Source: Flagellimonas sediminis
GTDB taxonomy: Bacteria > Bacteroidota > Bacteroidia > Flavobacteriales > Flavobacteriaceae
DNA: 64,000 nucleotides
Reading direction: 5' to 3'
Assembly (NCBI RefSeq): GCF_010500845.1
Contig: NZ_JAAAMI010000001.1
Location: 248,001-312,000, forward strand
Part shown: positions 24,190-33,865 of the stretch, in pieces
Layout: every line of letters starts with the position of its first letter
Position numbering within the stretch: the first letter of the stretch is position 1
The notes under the pieces: generated by a model
Database searches by the model: none
Told to the model about the DNA's origin: nothing
Seen by the model: only the letters and a program-made list of their open reading frames with translations
Program-made: the position numbers and the translations under genes

Positions 24190-25185
24190 CTATAATGAAC
24201 CGTTGGCCTCTACCCATTTGAAAGTCTGTTGGGTCTGGGGGAATTTCATCCGCTCCGCTATACGTTCCAATCGTTCAGGAAGCTTCATCAAATAGTCCCT
24301 GGCCTTTTCTCCCTGTTCAGTAAGGGAACGTAGATTGCCGATTTCCCAATAGCTGTTCAATTTCTTCAAGATATCCACATAGTCTTGGGCGGTATACACA
24401 CCCAACTTCTGCGCACAGTTGGAAAAGTGTTCAAACGCTGCTCCAATACTTCCACCAGATTCCCGTAAAAAATGGGCCGGCATCACGATTTTCCTTTTCA
24501 TCATATCGGCAAACGCCTGCACCATTCCATCGGGGTCCTGACCCATAATGGTCTTCACAAATTCACGATAGGCCAAGTGGTGCCTCATTTCATCCCCAGC
24601 GATGATAGTGCACATTTTTGCCAGCAGACCGTTGCTCTTTTGTCTGGCCATTTTACCTACCCTTTTGTGCGAGATGTTGGTGGCCAACTCTTGGAAGGAG
24701 GTATATACAAAATTCTTGTAGGGATCTCTATCCGTGCCAATATCAAATCCGTCCGATATCAGGTGTTGGGTAGTGATTTCCACTTCACGCATATTCACTC
24801 TACCGGAAAGATAGAGGTACTTGTTCAAAACATCGCCATGTCTGTTCTCTTCGGCAGTCCAGGCCCTTACCCATTTACTCCAACCATTTTCCTTGCCGTT
24901 GTGCTGGTCAATTCCCTCTACATCCATCAACCACGATTCATAAGTGGGCAATGCCTCTTCCGTAATGGTATCCGCCACAAGGGTCACCCAAAAATCGTAA
25001 CCGAGTTCTTTGGCCTCTTCCCTAATCTGCACCACTTCATCAAAAAAGTTATCGGATTGGGAATCGGGTAAAAAATCAGTGGGTTGCCAAATTTTCTCGG
25101 TTGGTATAAGAAACTCATCCATAAAACCCTTTACTTGGGGTTCAATGGCCTGCATCACCTCCAAACGCACATTTTTAATCGACAT
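24190..25185 (-). CDS. Acyl-[acyl-carrier-protein] desaturase
   Basis: A 331-residue soluble di-iron desaturase. The ferritin-like iron ligands are in TAEENRHGDVLNKYL (Glu113, His116) and AGDEMRHHLAYREF, the two ExxH motifs of stearoyl-ACP desaturases, and WQPTDFLPDSQSDNF near residue 33 is also typical. It introduces a cis double bond into ACP-bound acyl chains in the cytosol and so sets membrane fluidity. Its stop lies 7 bp from the convergent helix-hairpin-helix gene. Confidence 0.92.
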   Translation of the reverse strand: MSIKNVRLEVMQAIEPQVKGFMDEFLIPTEKIWQPTDFLPDSQSDNFFDEVVQIREEAKELGYDFWVTLVADTITEEALPTYESWLMDVEGIDQHNGKENGWSKWVRAWTAEENRHGDVLNKYLYLSGRVNMREVEITTQHLISDGFDIGTDRDPYKNFVYTSFQELATNISHKRVGKMARQKSNGLLAKMCTIIAGDEMRHHLAYREFVKTIMGQDPDGMVQAFADMMKRKIVMPAHFLRESGGSIGAAFEHFSNCAQKLGVYTAQDYVDILKKLNSYWEIGNLRSLTEQGEKARDYLMKLPERLERIAERMKFPQTQQTFKWVEANGSL

Positions 25186-25239
25186 AAACTTGTTTTTTAC
25201 AAAGGTCTCGATTAAAATTTATTTTGGGATGGATTTATC

Positions 25240-25965
25240 CTAATTTCTGCCCCGTTCCCCTGGATAAAAAGTATGCACCGGGTCACTTTGCCAAAATTCC
25301 TTGGTTTCCACATCCAGAATGGTGAGCCCTCCCTTGAATGCCGCTCCGGTATCCACATTCCATACATTGGCCGCTTTTTGGGGTTTTACCACTTGGGTCT
25401 TGGACAAAGGGGTATGACCAATAAAAACCTCTTTGTAATGGGTGAGTCTTTTGGGGAATTTGGGGTCAGTAGGCTCCAATTGAGGATTAAGTGCGGTGGC
25501 CAGTTCCCACAAGGTCCTGTCCCAATAGTAGGATTGCACAAAATATTCGTAATCAATCCCTTTTAGATTGGTGTACCCGGCATGCAGATAGAGTCTATTG
25601 TCGTCTGCGAGATAGTAATTTTCAAGATCTGCGTAAAATTGAAGGTGCGTTTCCCACTTGTTCCGATCGGCATCCAAGTAGGATTGTCGGGTAGCAGTGC
25701 CTCCGTGTGCCAACCATTGCGGGTTATCCTTTTGCGTCAACAGCCAATCCCTGCAGAGCTCGTCATGGTTGCCTCGAATAAAGGTGCAATTTAAAGTGTC
25801 CTTCAACTGGATTAAAAAATCCACCGTTTCCACAGCGGTGCTCCAGGCATCCACATAATCCCCCAAAAAAATAATATGGTCTTTTGGTGTTACCTTGGCT
25901 TTGTCCATGACTTGCTCCAAAGCCCTTAGCCCAGAATGTATGTCGCCCACAACCAGTGTTCGCAT
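25240..25965 (-). CDS. Calcineurin-like metallophosphoesterase (PP/ApaH-like)
   Basis: A 241-residue protein from the ATG at 25965. Dimetal motifs in order: GDIHSG (Asp8, His10), GDYVDAW, RGNHDE and GHTPL. This is the serine/threonine phosphatase / diadenosine tetraphosphatase branch of the calcineurin superfamily. There is no signal peptide, so it acts in the cytosol. Substrate could be a phosphoprotein or a dinucleoside polyphosphate. Confidence 0.85.
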   Translation of the reverse strand: MRTLVVGDIHSGLRALEQVMDKAKVTPKDHIIFLGDYVDAWSTAVETVDFLIQLKDTLNCTFIRGNHDELCRDWLLTQKDNPQWLAHGGTATRQSYLDADRNKWETHLQFYADLENYYLADDNRLYLHAGYTNLKGIDYEYFVQSYYWDRTLWELATALNPQLEPTDPKFPKRLTHYKEVFIGHTPLSKTQVVKPQKAANVWNVDTGAAFKGGLTILDVETKEFWQSDPVHTFYPGERGRN

Positions 25966-26066
25966 AGAGAAGTTTTTGGCAATATTACACACAAATGCCC
26001 GGCATGCTAAATAAATAGGGCAAAGTTTATCAACGGATTATTACAGGTCATTTAAAAAGCGATGCC

Positions 26067-26074
26067 TATTTTTG
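26067..26074 (+). promoter_or_regulatory. -7 promoter element of the fructokinase operon
   Basis: TATTTTTG is an exact TAnnTTTG element 45 bp before the kinase start codon. No clear TTTG at the -33 spacing. Confidence 0.4.
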
Positions 26075-26119
26075 GTCGCGGTACAAAATTCTATGTACCT
26101 TAGGATAATTCCATAAAAA

Positions 26120-27064
26120 ATGAAGAAGGTATTCTGTATTGGTGAAGCATTGATCGACTTTGTTGCCGAAAAACAGGGAAGTGATCTTTCCAAAGCTGTG
26201 CAATTCACCAAAAAAGCAGGGGGAGCCCCCGCCAATGTGGCCTGTGCCATTTCCAAACTTGGGGGAAAGGGAATATTTATAGGATGTGTTGGGAACGATC
26301 CTTTTGGAAAATTCCTGCTCGATGTGCTCAAACATGAAGGGGTAGATATTTCCCTCGTCCAATTGTCCAAAACCTTTACCACCTTGGCATTCGTTTCTTT
26401 GGCAGAGGACGGGGAGCGGGATTTTGTCTTTAGTCGAGGAGCCGATAAAGAACTGGAATATGACCATGACCTTAGAAAAACTTTAAAAGGAAACATTCTA
26501 CATTTGGGTGCCGCTACGGCCCTTTTGGGAGGCTCCTTGGAAAAGGCATATGGCAAATATCTGTTCGATGGACTCACCAAGGAAATGTTCATCAGTTTTG
26601 ATCCCAATTATCGGGAAGACCTTTGGAAAGATGAACAGGAAGTCTTCATCAAAAAATGCATGCCTTTCATAGAAAAATCCCATTTGTGCAAGTTCAGTAA
26701 GGAAGAGGCCCAATTGCTTTCCGGAAAATCGGATATCCACGAAGCCTGCGATGTCCTTCATGAAGTGGGGACACGGATCATAACCGTAACCTTGGGCGGC
26801 GAAGGAACTCTTTTGAGTGCCCAGGGAATGAAGAAAATCATCCCTAGTATTGAGGTAAGGCCTGTGGATACTACTGGGGCCGGTGATGCTTTCATCGGAT
26901 GCCTATTGAACCAGATTTCGAATCTTGGGAACTTTGACCCTGTTTTTGAAGACTTTGCCTTGCTCGAAAAAATGGTCGCAAAGGCCAACAAGGCAGGGGC
27001 CATTACCACCACCAATTTTGGGGCCATTGTGGCTTTGCCCACCAAAGACCAGCTCGAAGTATAA
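26120..27064 (+). CDS. PfkB-family carbohydrate kinase, probable fructokinase
   Basis: A 314-residue ribokinase-fold sugar kinase. GGAPANVACAISKLGG (residues 34-49) is the first PfkB signature, and DTTGAGDAFIGCLL holds the anion hole with the catalytic Asp. It phosphorylates a sugar with ATP in the cytosol; fructose is the best guess because an amylosucrase gene follows without a gap (TAA immediately followed by ATG) and that enzyme releases fructose. Promoter candidate at 26067. Confidence 0.87.
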   Translation: MKKVFCIGEALIDFVAEKQGSDLSKAVQFTKKAGGAPANVACAISKLGGKGIFIGCVGNDPFGKFLLDVLKHEGVDISLVQLSKTFTTLAFVSLAEDGERDFVFSRGADKELEYDHDLRKTLKGNILHLGAATALLGGSLEKAYGKYLFDGLTKEMFISFDPNYREDLWKDEQEVFIKKCMPFIEKSHLCKFSKEEAQLLSGKSDIHEACDVLHEVGTRIITVTLGGEGTLLSAQGMKKIIPSIEVRPVDTTGAGDAFIGCLLNQISNLGNFDPVFEDFALLEKMVAKANKAGAITTTNFGAIVALPTKDQLEV

Positions 27065-28993
27065 ATGAACCAGGCCAACATACATAGATTAGTTGCCACG
27101 CAGCTCAAACAAAAGGATGCCGATGCGCTTTTCGACCTTCGGTTGGCGGCCAACCTGCCCTTGATCCAAAACTTGTTTTCCTCCCTCTATCCTGATGAAC
27201 ACCACAAAGCTCATTTTCAAAAGTTGATGGACCTGCTCTCCAGATTGTATGCTTCGAGACCATCGGAATTGAAAAAACAGGATCTTGAAAGATTGAATTC
27301 GGGCAATTGGTACCAGTCCGAAAAAATCATGGGTATGCAACTCTATGTGGAGCACTTCAACAAAAACCTCAATGGCCTAAAGGAAAAGCTCCCCTACTTT
27401 AAGGATTTGGGAGTGAATTTTTTGCATTTGATGCCCATCACCACTCGCCCCAAAGGTGAAAGTGATGGTGGATATGCCGTGAACAGCTATCTTCAGGTCG
27501 ACAAAAGGTATGGAACCAAGGAAGATCTTTTGGCCCTTACTTTCGAGTTTCGAAAAGAGGGGATGTACCTCATGCTGGATTTTGTGGTGAACCATACTTC
27601 CAACGAATTTTCATGGGCAAAAAAGGCCATGAAAGGCGATAAAAAATACCAAGGGTACTATTACACTTTTGAGGATTACACTATTCCTTCGGAATTCGAA
27701 AAGAACCTTCCCGAGGTGTTCCCCGAAACCTCACCTGGTAGTTTTACCTATGTCCCCGAGATGAATCGGTGGGTCATGACCGTTTTCAACAGTTACCAAT
27801 GGGACCTCAACTATACCAACCCCGAAGTGTTTTTGGAAATGCTCACCAACCTCGTAAAGTTGACCGATCTTGGTGTCGATGTGGTCCGTTTTGATGCATT
27901 GGCTTTTCTTTGGAAAAAAATGGGGACCATCTCGCAAAATCTTCCAGAGGCGCATGATCTGGTTGCCCTGTTCAGGATGTGTCTTCAGGTTGTGGCACCA
28001 GGGGTGATTCTTTTGGCAGAGGCCATTGTAGCCCCAACCGATATCATCAAATATTTTGGGGAAGACCAAAAAAGAGGCAATGAATGTGAGGTGGCCTATA
28101 ACGCCTCGCTTATGGCCCTGCTCTGGAATTCCATCGCCACCAAAAGAACCTCTTTGCTTTACAAAAGTTTGGACCATGTGCCACCAAAACCCGTAGATTG
28201 TACCTGGATCAACTACATCCGTTGCCATGATGACATTGGCCTTGGTTACGAAAACCAATTGATCCAGGAATTGGGCTGGAACCCTGATATGCACCGCAAG
28301 TTTCTGCTCGATTATTATTGCCAACATTTGGATTGGTCGCCGTCCAAAGGCCTCATGTTCATGTACAATCCCAAAACCGGGGATGGTCGCATTACTGGTA
28401 GTTCGGCCTCATTGTTAGGGCTGGAAAAAGCACTGGAACTGAAGGATGACGTGTTGATTACGGAATCCATCAACAAAATTGTTATGTTGCATGGCATTAT
28501 CCTTGCATTTGGTGGTATTCCCTTGATCTATGCTGGGGACGAAATAGGTACGCTCAACGATTATTCCTTCCGAAATGACAATTCCAAAAAGGATGATAGC
28601 CGATGGGTAAACCGACCCATGCAAGATTGGGATACGATATCAAAACTGGACAACAGGAATCTGCCCCAATCCAAGATCTATCATACGCTTCAAAAATTGA
28701 TCAACATAAGAAAAAGTAATCCTGTTTTTGCGGATAACAACAGCCTTTCTCTTTGCCATACGGGCAATGACCATATCCTAGTATTCGAAAAAAGGGGCAA
28801 CGTTCGTGAAGGTCTACTGGTTCTTTGCAATTTTGACGAAAACGCTCAGGTAATCGAAACGGGTTGGATCAAAAGATTGGGCTATTTCACCAAAGGCGAC
28901 CCCTTGGATTTAGTATCTGACCGCAAATTGGTCATGAAAAGTGGTCTTCTGGAAATAGCTCCCTATCAGTTGATCTGGTTGAAAAGGGATTAA
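27065..28993 (+). CDS. Amylosucrase (GH13 subfamily 4)
   Basis: A 642-residue glycoside hydrolase family 13 enzyme that transfers glucose from sucrose to a growing alpha-1,4-glucan and releases fructose. The nucleophile is Asp277 (VRFDALAF), the acid/base Glu319 (LLAEAIV), and the third acid is in RCHDD (His388, Asp389 or Asp390). The sucrose-pocket motifs known from Neisseria polysaccharea amylosucrase are kept: SDGGYAVNSY (Asp134) and DDSRW (Arg513), the salt-bridge pair, and FNSYQWDLNYTNP. There is no signal peptide, so it is cytosolic. It forms an operon with the kinase. Confidence 0.9.
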   Translation: MNQANIHRLVATQLKQKDADALFDLRLAANLPLIQNLFSSLYPDEHHKAHFQKLMDLLSRLYASRPSELKKQDLERLNSGNWYQSEKIMGMQLYVEHFNKNLNGLKEKLPYFKDLGVNFLHLMPITTRPKGESDGGYAVNSYLQVDKRYGTKEDLLALTFEFRKEGMYLMLDFVVNHTSNEFSWAKKAMKGDKKYQGYYYTFEDYTIPSEFEKNLPEVFPETSPGSFTYVPEMNRWVMTVFNSYQWDLNYTNPEVFLEMLTNLVKLTDLGVDVVRFDALAFLWKKMGTISQNLPEAHDLVALFRMCLQVVAPGVILLAEAIVAPTDIIKYFGEDQKRGNECEVAYNASLMALLWNSIATKRTSLLYKSLDHVPPKPVDCTWINYIRCHDDIGLGYENQLIQELGWNPDMHRKFLLDYYCQHLDWSPSKGLMFMYNPKTGDGRITGSSASLLGLEKALELKDDVLITESINKIVMLHGIILAFGGIPLIYAGDEIGTLNDYSFRNDNSKKDDSRWVNRPMQDWDTISKLDNRNLPQSKIYHTLQKLINIRKSNPVFADNNSLSLCHTGNDHILVFEKRGNVREGLLVLCNFDENAQVIETGWIKRLGYFTKGDPLDLVSDRKLVMKSGLLEIAPYQLIWLKRD

Positions 28994-30130
28994 TTAACTG
29001 TACTTCACTTTTCTCAGGATGCGCTGCGATTCCTTTAGGGAGAGATACACATTTCTATCGTATTCTTTCAAAATTTCGCGTGATCGGTCCATTTGCTCCT
29101 TGGCCTCCTCAAAACCGTTGAAGTAACAGATCAGGTAGGTGGCCGGCATGTGAGTTACATCTACATGTTCCGAAGCCGTGAGGGGGATATTGCTTTCCAG
29201 TTTTTTCAACAGGGAATTGTTGGTATTGTAGACATGGTACAGGGTCTTTTTATCGAACTGGGGCGGCTCAAATATCAACTTGCTGTTAATGGTGTATTTG
29301 CCATTTTCGGAAAAGGTGATCGTCATTTCTTCCAACGGATAATATTTTTGTTGCGTTCCCAAACCCAGTTGCACATATTCCACCGTACTGAAGGTATCCT
29401 CGTTGTATTCGATCGTGATCTCGTCCAGAGCGGAATAGAACAATTTTACCTGTTCGTTGATAAGTTCTATATCCACACGGGAATAGTAGGTCTTGTTCTT
29501 CACCTTCTTTTTGTTTCCTGCCCAACAGACCACAAACTGCTCCTTGAACACCTTGTAATCGCTGGTAAGGTCCGGATGTCGGGTATTGATGAAATTGATC
29601 ACCGCATCCAAGGTGAGTTCAATATTGTTGCGGGCATGCTGTTCTATGGTGGCCACCTTTTCAGAATTGATGTCCTTCAACTCCACACCAAAGGCCTTAG
29701 GCAGGCTTATACTGCCTTCCCTAAAGAAAACGGATCCCCCATAATATTTCCAAATGTTCTTGCGAAGGGCACAAACCTTTCCATTAGATCGGATGGTGAC
29801 CAGGCCCACTACCTTTCCTTCCGGCAAATGGGGAAATGGGATGTTTTCATAGGAAATAATAGGGGGATTATCCAAATAGGCATTAACCAAATTTTGGATC
29901 TTGCTGTCGTCAAAGAAATCCACTCCAACAATTTCGTTATCGGCATCTTCCACGCCAATGACGATAAATGAATTATTATTGGGGTTACTGTTGGCCAGGG
30001 CACAGACATGCTTTAAGAATTTTGCCTTGCCCTCCCTTTCTCCTATGGATATAAAACGCTTTTTGTCGTAAAAACTGTTCTCATCGTTGTGTGCCAGTAA
30101 GTTTTTTACGAGTAGGCGTTTGTTGATCAT
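28994..30130 (-). CDS. Schlafen-AlbA (AlbA_2) domain protein
   Basis: A 378-residue protein. The N-terminal AlbA_2 domain (about residues 8-130) shows SIGEREGKAKFLKHVCALAN and SFIVIGVEDADNEIVGVDFF. Such domains occur in putative nucleic-acid-binding or ATP-dependent regulators and in some defence proteins. The rest is not recognised. Its start codon overlaps the SDR stop by 4 bp (ATGA on the minus strand), so translation is coupled. It begins right after the convergent amylosucrase stop. Confidence 0.75.
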   Translation of the reverse strand: MINKRLLVKNLLAHNDENSFYDKKRFISIGEREGKAKFLKHVCALANSNPNNNSFIVIGVEDADNEIVGVDFFDDSKIQNLVNAYLDNPPIISYENIPFPHLPEGKVVGLVTIRSNGKVCALRKNIWKYYGGSVFFREGSISLPKAFGVELKDINSEKVATIEQHARNNIELTLDAVINFINTRHPDLTSDYKVFKEQFVVCWAGNKKKVKNKTYYSRVDIELINEQVKLFYSALDEITIEYNEDTFSTVEYVQLGLGTQQKYYPLEEMTITFSENGKYTINSKLIFEPPQFDKKTLYHVYNTNNSLLKKLESNIPLTASEHVDVTHMPATYLICYFNGFEEAKEQMDRSREILKEYDRNVYLSLKESQRILRKVKYS

Positions 30131-30882
30131 AGATTTTTCTTGACGATGGTGCTACTGGCCTGGGCCGTGGGCATAACGATTAGGTCCGCAATATTGATAT
30201 GATAGGGCCTTGTGACCACAAAATGAATGATGTCCGCAATATCCTCTGGCTTCAGGGGCTGAAACCCTTTGTAAACATTGGACGCCCTTTCTTTATCTCC
30301 TTTGAACCTGACATCGCTGAATTCCGTTTCCACTAATCCCGGGTTTACCGCCCCAACGCGGATGCCATAGGCATTCAGGTCCATGCGCATCCCTTGGTTG
30401 ATCGCATCCACGGCATGTTTGCTGGCACAATACACATTTCCGTTCGGATATACTTCCTTCCCTGCTGTGGACCCAATGTTGATGATGTGCCCGGACATGC
30501 GTTCCACCATTTGGGGCAGTACCGCTTTGGACATATACAACAATCCCTTTACATTGATGTCCAACATGGCCTCCCAATCATCGGGATTGCCTTTATCGAT
30601 AGGATCGAGACCATGGGCATTGCCCGCGTTATTGATCAAAATATCGATTCTTGAAAAATCATCCGGTAGCTTTTCAATGGCCAAAAAAACGGCTTCACGA
30701 TCCCGTACATCAAAGTTTAGCGTGAAGATTTCCGTTTCCTCTCCAAGTGCTTCTTTAAGTTCATCCAATCGTTCCTGTCTACGTCCACAAAGAATCAATT
30801 TGAATCCCTCTTTGGCAAAAAGTTCTGCCGTGGCCTTTCCGATGCCACTAGTGGCACCTGTAATCAAAGCTGTTTTACTCAT
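30127..30882 (-). CDS. SDR-family oxidoreductase (YdfG-like)
   Basis: A 251-residue classical SDR. TGATSGIG is near residues 8-15, NNAG near 87-90, then IINIGSTAGKEVYPNGNVYCASK with the catalytic Ser, Tyr and Lys. The pattern resembles E. coli YdfG, an NADP-dependent 3-hydroxy-acid (serine, 3-hydroxypropionate) dehydrogenase and malonic semialdehyde reductase. It is downstream of an aldo/keto reductase gene (14-bp gap) and overlaps the AlbA_2 gene, so the three likely form an operon. Confidence 0.87.
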   Translation of the reverse strand: MSKTALITGATSGIGKATAELFAKEGFKLILCGRRQERLDELKEALGEETEIFTLNFDVRDREAVFLAIEKLPDDFSRIDILINNAGNAHGLDPIDKGNPDDWEAMLDINVKGLLYMSKAVLPQMVERMSGHIINIGSTAGKEVYPNGNVYCASKHAVDAINQGMRMDLNAYGIRVGAVNPGLVETEFSDVRFKGDKERASNVYKGFQPLKPEDIADIIHFVVTRPYHINIADLIVMPTAQASSTIVKKNL

Positions 30883-30896
30883 TTTCTTTCTTCTTC

Positions 30897-31769
30897 TTAT
30901 GGCACATCATGACCTTGGCTTGCCACCAAAAGGGAAAACCAATCTTGAAGCTCCAAATCTATCTCCGCAGCTTTGGCGGATTGTTTAATTCTTTTCTTAT
31001 CCGTTGTGCCGATGACCGGATAAATTTTGGCAGGGTGTTTCAATATCCAGGCCAACAACAACTGGCTTGCATTGGCGGAATATTTTTCCTCCAAAGGTTC
31101 CATTGCCTTTTTGATTCTTTTCGTCTGCTTGTCACTGTCCCTAAAATAGCTGCCCAGTGGACTCCAAGCCATGGCCAGTCTATTATTGGCGATGCAATCA
31201 TCAAAAGTTCCATCGTACATGGGTTGGTCATGGGTAAGTGAAAATTCCACCTGGTTGCCCGAAACGGGAATGGCCTTTTCCAACATGGCCACTTGGGTTG
31301 GGGTAAAATTGGACACCCCAATCTGTTTAACTTTTCCACTATCGAGGAGGTACTGGAGGGCTTCGGCCATTTCAAAAGGTTCCATCAAAGGGCTTGGCCG
31401 GTGCATCAGGAGCAGGTCCAAGTACTCAGTGTTCAACTTTCTCAAGCTTTGCTCGGCCGACCAGATGATGTACTCCTTATCATATTGATAATGGTTGATC
31501 TTGTTGTCCCTACCCCGGGTCAACTGAATCCCACATTTGGAAATCAATTGAATATCCTCCCTTTTTATCCCACTTTCGGCATAGGCCTTGCCAAAATCCG
31601 CCTCGGTGGAATAACTACCATAAATATCGGCATGGTCAAAGGTAGTCAATCCATTTTCGATGCAATGGTGCATCAGTTCAATCATTTCCTTTTTGGAAAG
31701 TTTCTTTCCCCAACTTCCCCACGTCATGGTTCCAGAGATGATTCTGGAAAAATTCTTGTTCTTTTGCAT
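30897..31769 (-). CDS. Aldo/keto reductase (YdhF-like)
   Basis: A 290-residue TIM-barrel NADPH oxidoreductase. The catalytic tetrad is visible as Asp in FDHADIYG with Tyr, Lys in ISKCGIQL and His in LLLMHRPSPL. GVSNFTPTQVAML and PVIGTTDKKRI are the usual cofactor segments. It resembles E. coli YdhF. First gene of the minus-strand unit with the SDR and AlbA_2 proteins. Substrate unknown. Confidence 0.88.
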   Translation of the reverse strand: MQKNKNFSRIISGTMTWGSWGKKLSKKEMIELMHHCIENGLTTFDHADIYGSYSTEADFGKAYAESGIKREDIQLISKCGIQLTRGRDNKINHYQYDKEYIIWSAEQSLRKLNTEYLDLLLMHRPSPLMEPFEMAEALQYLLDSGKVKQIGVSNFTPTQVAMLEKAIPVSGNQVEFSLTHDQPMYDGTFDDCIANNRLAMAWSPLGSYFRDSDKQTKRIKKAMEPLEEKYSANASQLLLAWILKHPAKIYPVIGTTDKKRIKQSAKAAEIDLELQDWFSLLVASQGHDVP

Positions 31770-31928
31770 ATCGGATGAAAGTATAAAATTAAACCCTTAA
31801 ATCCTTCATAAAACTAGGGGTTTAGCGTTTTTTTTAACCATTAATTAACAGGTAGGTTCTAAATAAATTTTCATTTTGCACACCCTAGCAAAATCACTGA
31901 CAGTAATACCAAACAACTGGAATTTATA

Positions 31929-32930
31929 ATGGAAGAAAACACTACTATCGATATTAGTGCTGTGAATGAGAAAATTGCCCAAGAAAGTGCCTTTATCGAT
32001 CTTCTTACCACTGAAATGAACAAGGCCATCGTTGGCCAAAACCACATGGTGGAACGATTGTTGATCGGTCTCTTGGGAAAGGGACATATTCTTTTGGAAG
32101 GTGTTCCCGGACTAGCAAAGACATTGGCCATCAATACGTTGGCCAAAGCCGTTAAAGGTAGTTTTAGCCGGATCCAGTTTACCCCCGATCTTTTGCCGGC
32201 CGATGTGATCGGTACGTTGATCTACAACATCAAGGAAAATGATTTCTCCATCAAAAAAGGACCCATTTTTGCCAATTTCGTGTTGGCGGATGAGATCAAC
32301 AGAGCACCTGCGAAAGTGCAATCGGCCCTTTTGGAGGCCATGCAGGAAAAGCAGGTGACCATTGGGGACGAAACCTTTAAGCTGGACGCACCCTTTTTGG
32401 TCATGGCCACCCAAAACCCAGTGGAACAGGAAGGAACCTATCCGCTGCCAGAAGCGCAGGTAGACCGTTTTATGCTCAAGACCGTTATTGACTATCCCAA
32501 GCTTAATGAGGAGCAGCTCATCATTAGGCAAAACCTCAAAGGCGATACGGAGCCCATTAAGGCGGTTGTTTCCGTTGAACAGATCTTAAGAGCGCAAAAT
32601 ACCGTACGTGAGGTGTACATGGACGAGAAAATTGAAAAGTATATTCTCGATCTGATCTTCGCCACACGTTACCCTGAAAAATACAATCTGGAAAACTTGA
32701 AGCCCCTTATCAGTTTTGGTGCTTCCCCAAGGGGTAGTATCAACCTGGCCAATGCTTCCAAGTGTTACGCCTTCATCAAACGTAGGGGCTATGTGGTCCC
32801 TGAGGATGTCAGGGCCGTTGTGCACGATGTACTGAGACACAGGATTGGCATTACCTATGAAGCGGAGGCGGAAAACATCACTTCCGAAGAAATCATCAAC
32901 AAGATCGTAAACGAGGTAGAAGTGCCTTAA
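31929..32930 (+). CDS. moxR: MoxR-family AAA+ ATPase
   Basis: A 333-residue AAA+ ATPase. Walker A GVPGLAKT (58-65), Walker B VLADEIN (Asp121, Glu122), sensor FLVMATQNPVEQEGTYPLPEAQ and the helix-2 insert typical of MoxR are present. MoxR proteins act as chaperones for assembling or activating partner proteins with von Willebrand A (VWA) domains. It heads the locus of seven further same-strand genes: DUF58, a membrane protein, BatA, BatB, BatC, BatD and BatE. Confidence 0.93.
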   Translation: MEENTTIDISAVNEKIAQESAFIDLLTTEMNKAIVGQNHMVERLLIGLLGKGHILLEGVPGLAKTLAINTLAKAVKGSFSRIQFTPDLLPADVIGTLIYNIKENDFSIKKGPIFANFVLADEINRAPAKVQSALLEAMQEKQVTIGDETFKLDAPFLVMATQNPVEQEGTYPLPEAQVDRFMLKTVIDYPKLNEEQLIIRQNLKGDTEPIKAVVSVEQILRAQNTVREVYMDEKIEKYILDLIFATRYPEKYNLENLKPLISFGASPRGSINLANASKCYAFIKRRGYVVPEDVRAVVHDVLRHRIGITYEAEAENITSEEIINKIVNEVEVP

Positions 32931-32998
32931 CGGTTCAATGTTTCTCGGTGTAAGTAGCTATACTTTAAACCAACCCGAAAACCTATTTCTTGAACCAG

Positions 32999-33865
32999 AT
33001 GGATACAAAGGAACTACTAAAAAAAGTACGTAAGATTGAAATAAAGACCAGGCGTCTGTCCGACCATATTTTTGGTGGGGAGTATCATTCTACGTTCAAA
33101 GGTAGGGGTATGACCTTTAGCGAGGTTAGGCAATACCAGTTCGGGGACGACGTAAGGAGCATTGATTGGAACGTGACCGCCCGATACAATGAACCTTTCG
33201 TTAAGGTTTTTGAGGAGGAACGCGAATTGACCATGATGCTGATGGTCGATGTCAGTGGATCCGAATTGTTCGGAACGTCTAACCAGTTCAAAAAGGAAAT
33301 CGTTACGGAGATTTCCGCAACATTGGCATTCTCTGCCTTGCAGAACAATGACAAAGTGGGATTGATCCTCTTTTCGGATGTGGTGGAACTTTATATCCCT
33401 CCTAAAAAAGGAAAGAGCCATGTGCTTCGTATCATTAGGGAGTTGTTGGAATTCACCCCAAAAAGTAGCAAGACGAACATTGCGGAGGCACTAAAGTTCC
33501 TGACCAATGTGATGAAAAAAAAGGCCATTGTATTTGTACTGTCCGATTTTATTGCGGACGATTACCAGAACACACTGCGCATTGTAGGCAACAAGCACGA
33601 TGTAACGGGTATTCGGGTATTTGATGAAAGAGAGGAGTCCATTCCCAATCTGGGCATGGTACAGATGCAGGATGCGGAAACCGGGGAATACCAATTGGTG
33701 AACACCCAATCCAAACGGGTTCGGTACGCTTACGGACAGTATTATAAAGATAAAGTAGCCTATTACACCGATTCTTTCACCAAGTCAGGTTGTGGGGTGA
33801 TCAATTGCCGTACCGATGAAAGTTATGTGCGAAAACTATTGGGGTACTTTAAACGAAGGGGATAA
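32999..33865 (+). CDS. DUF58 (VWA-like) protein of moxR/bat locus
   Basis: A 288-residue protein. The DUF58 motif GMTFSEVRQYQFGDDVRSIDWN lies near residues 36-57, followed by a VWA-like domain with VDVSGSE (a DxSxS metal site) and LSDFIADD. I start at the ATG at 32999; a TTG 9 bp upstream would add three residues. DUF58 proteins follow MoxR genes almost everywhere and are thought to be MoxR clients. Its stop overlaps the next start by one base (TAATG). Confidence 0.9.
   Translation: MDTKELLKKVRKIEIKTRRLSDHIFGGEYHSTFKGRGMTFSEVRQYQFGDDVRSIDWNVTARYNEPFVKVFEEERELTMMLMVDVSGSELFGTSNQFKKEIVTEISATLAFSALQNNDKVGLILFSDVVELYIPPKKGKSHVLRIIRELLEFTPKSSKTNIAEALKFLTNVMKKKAIVFVLSDFIADDYQNTLRIVGNKHDVTGIRVFDEREESIPNLGMVQMQDAETGEYQLVNTQSKRVRYAYGQYYKDKVAYYTDSFTKSGCGVINCRTDESYVRKLLGYFKRRG

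Noticed and set aside
29093..29971. 292-codon open frame on the plus strand
   Set aside because: Antisense of the AlbA_2 protein gene; the minus-strand product has clear domain motifs and this one has none.
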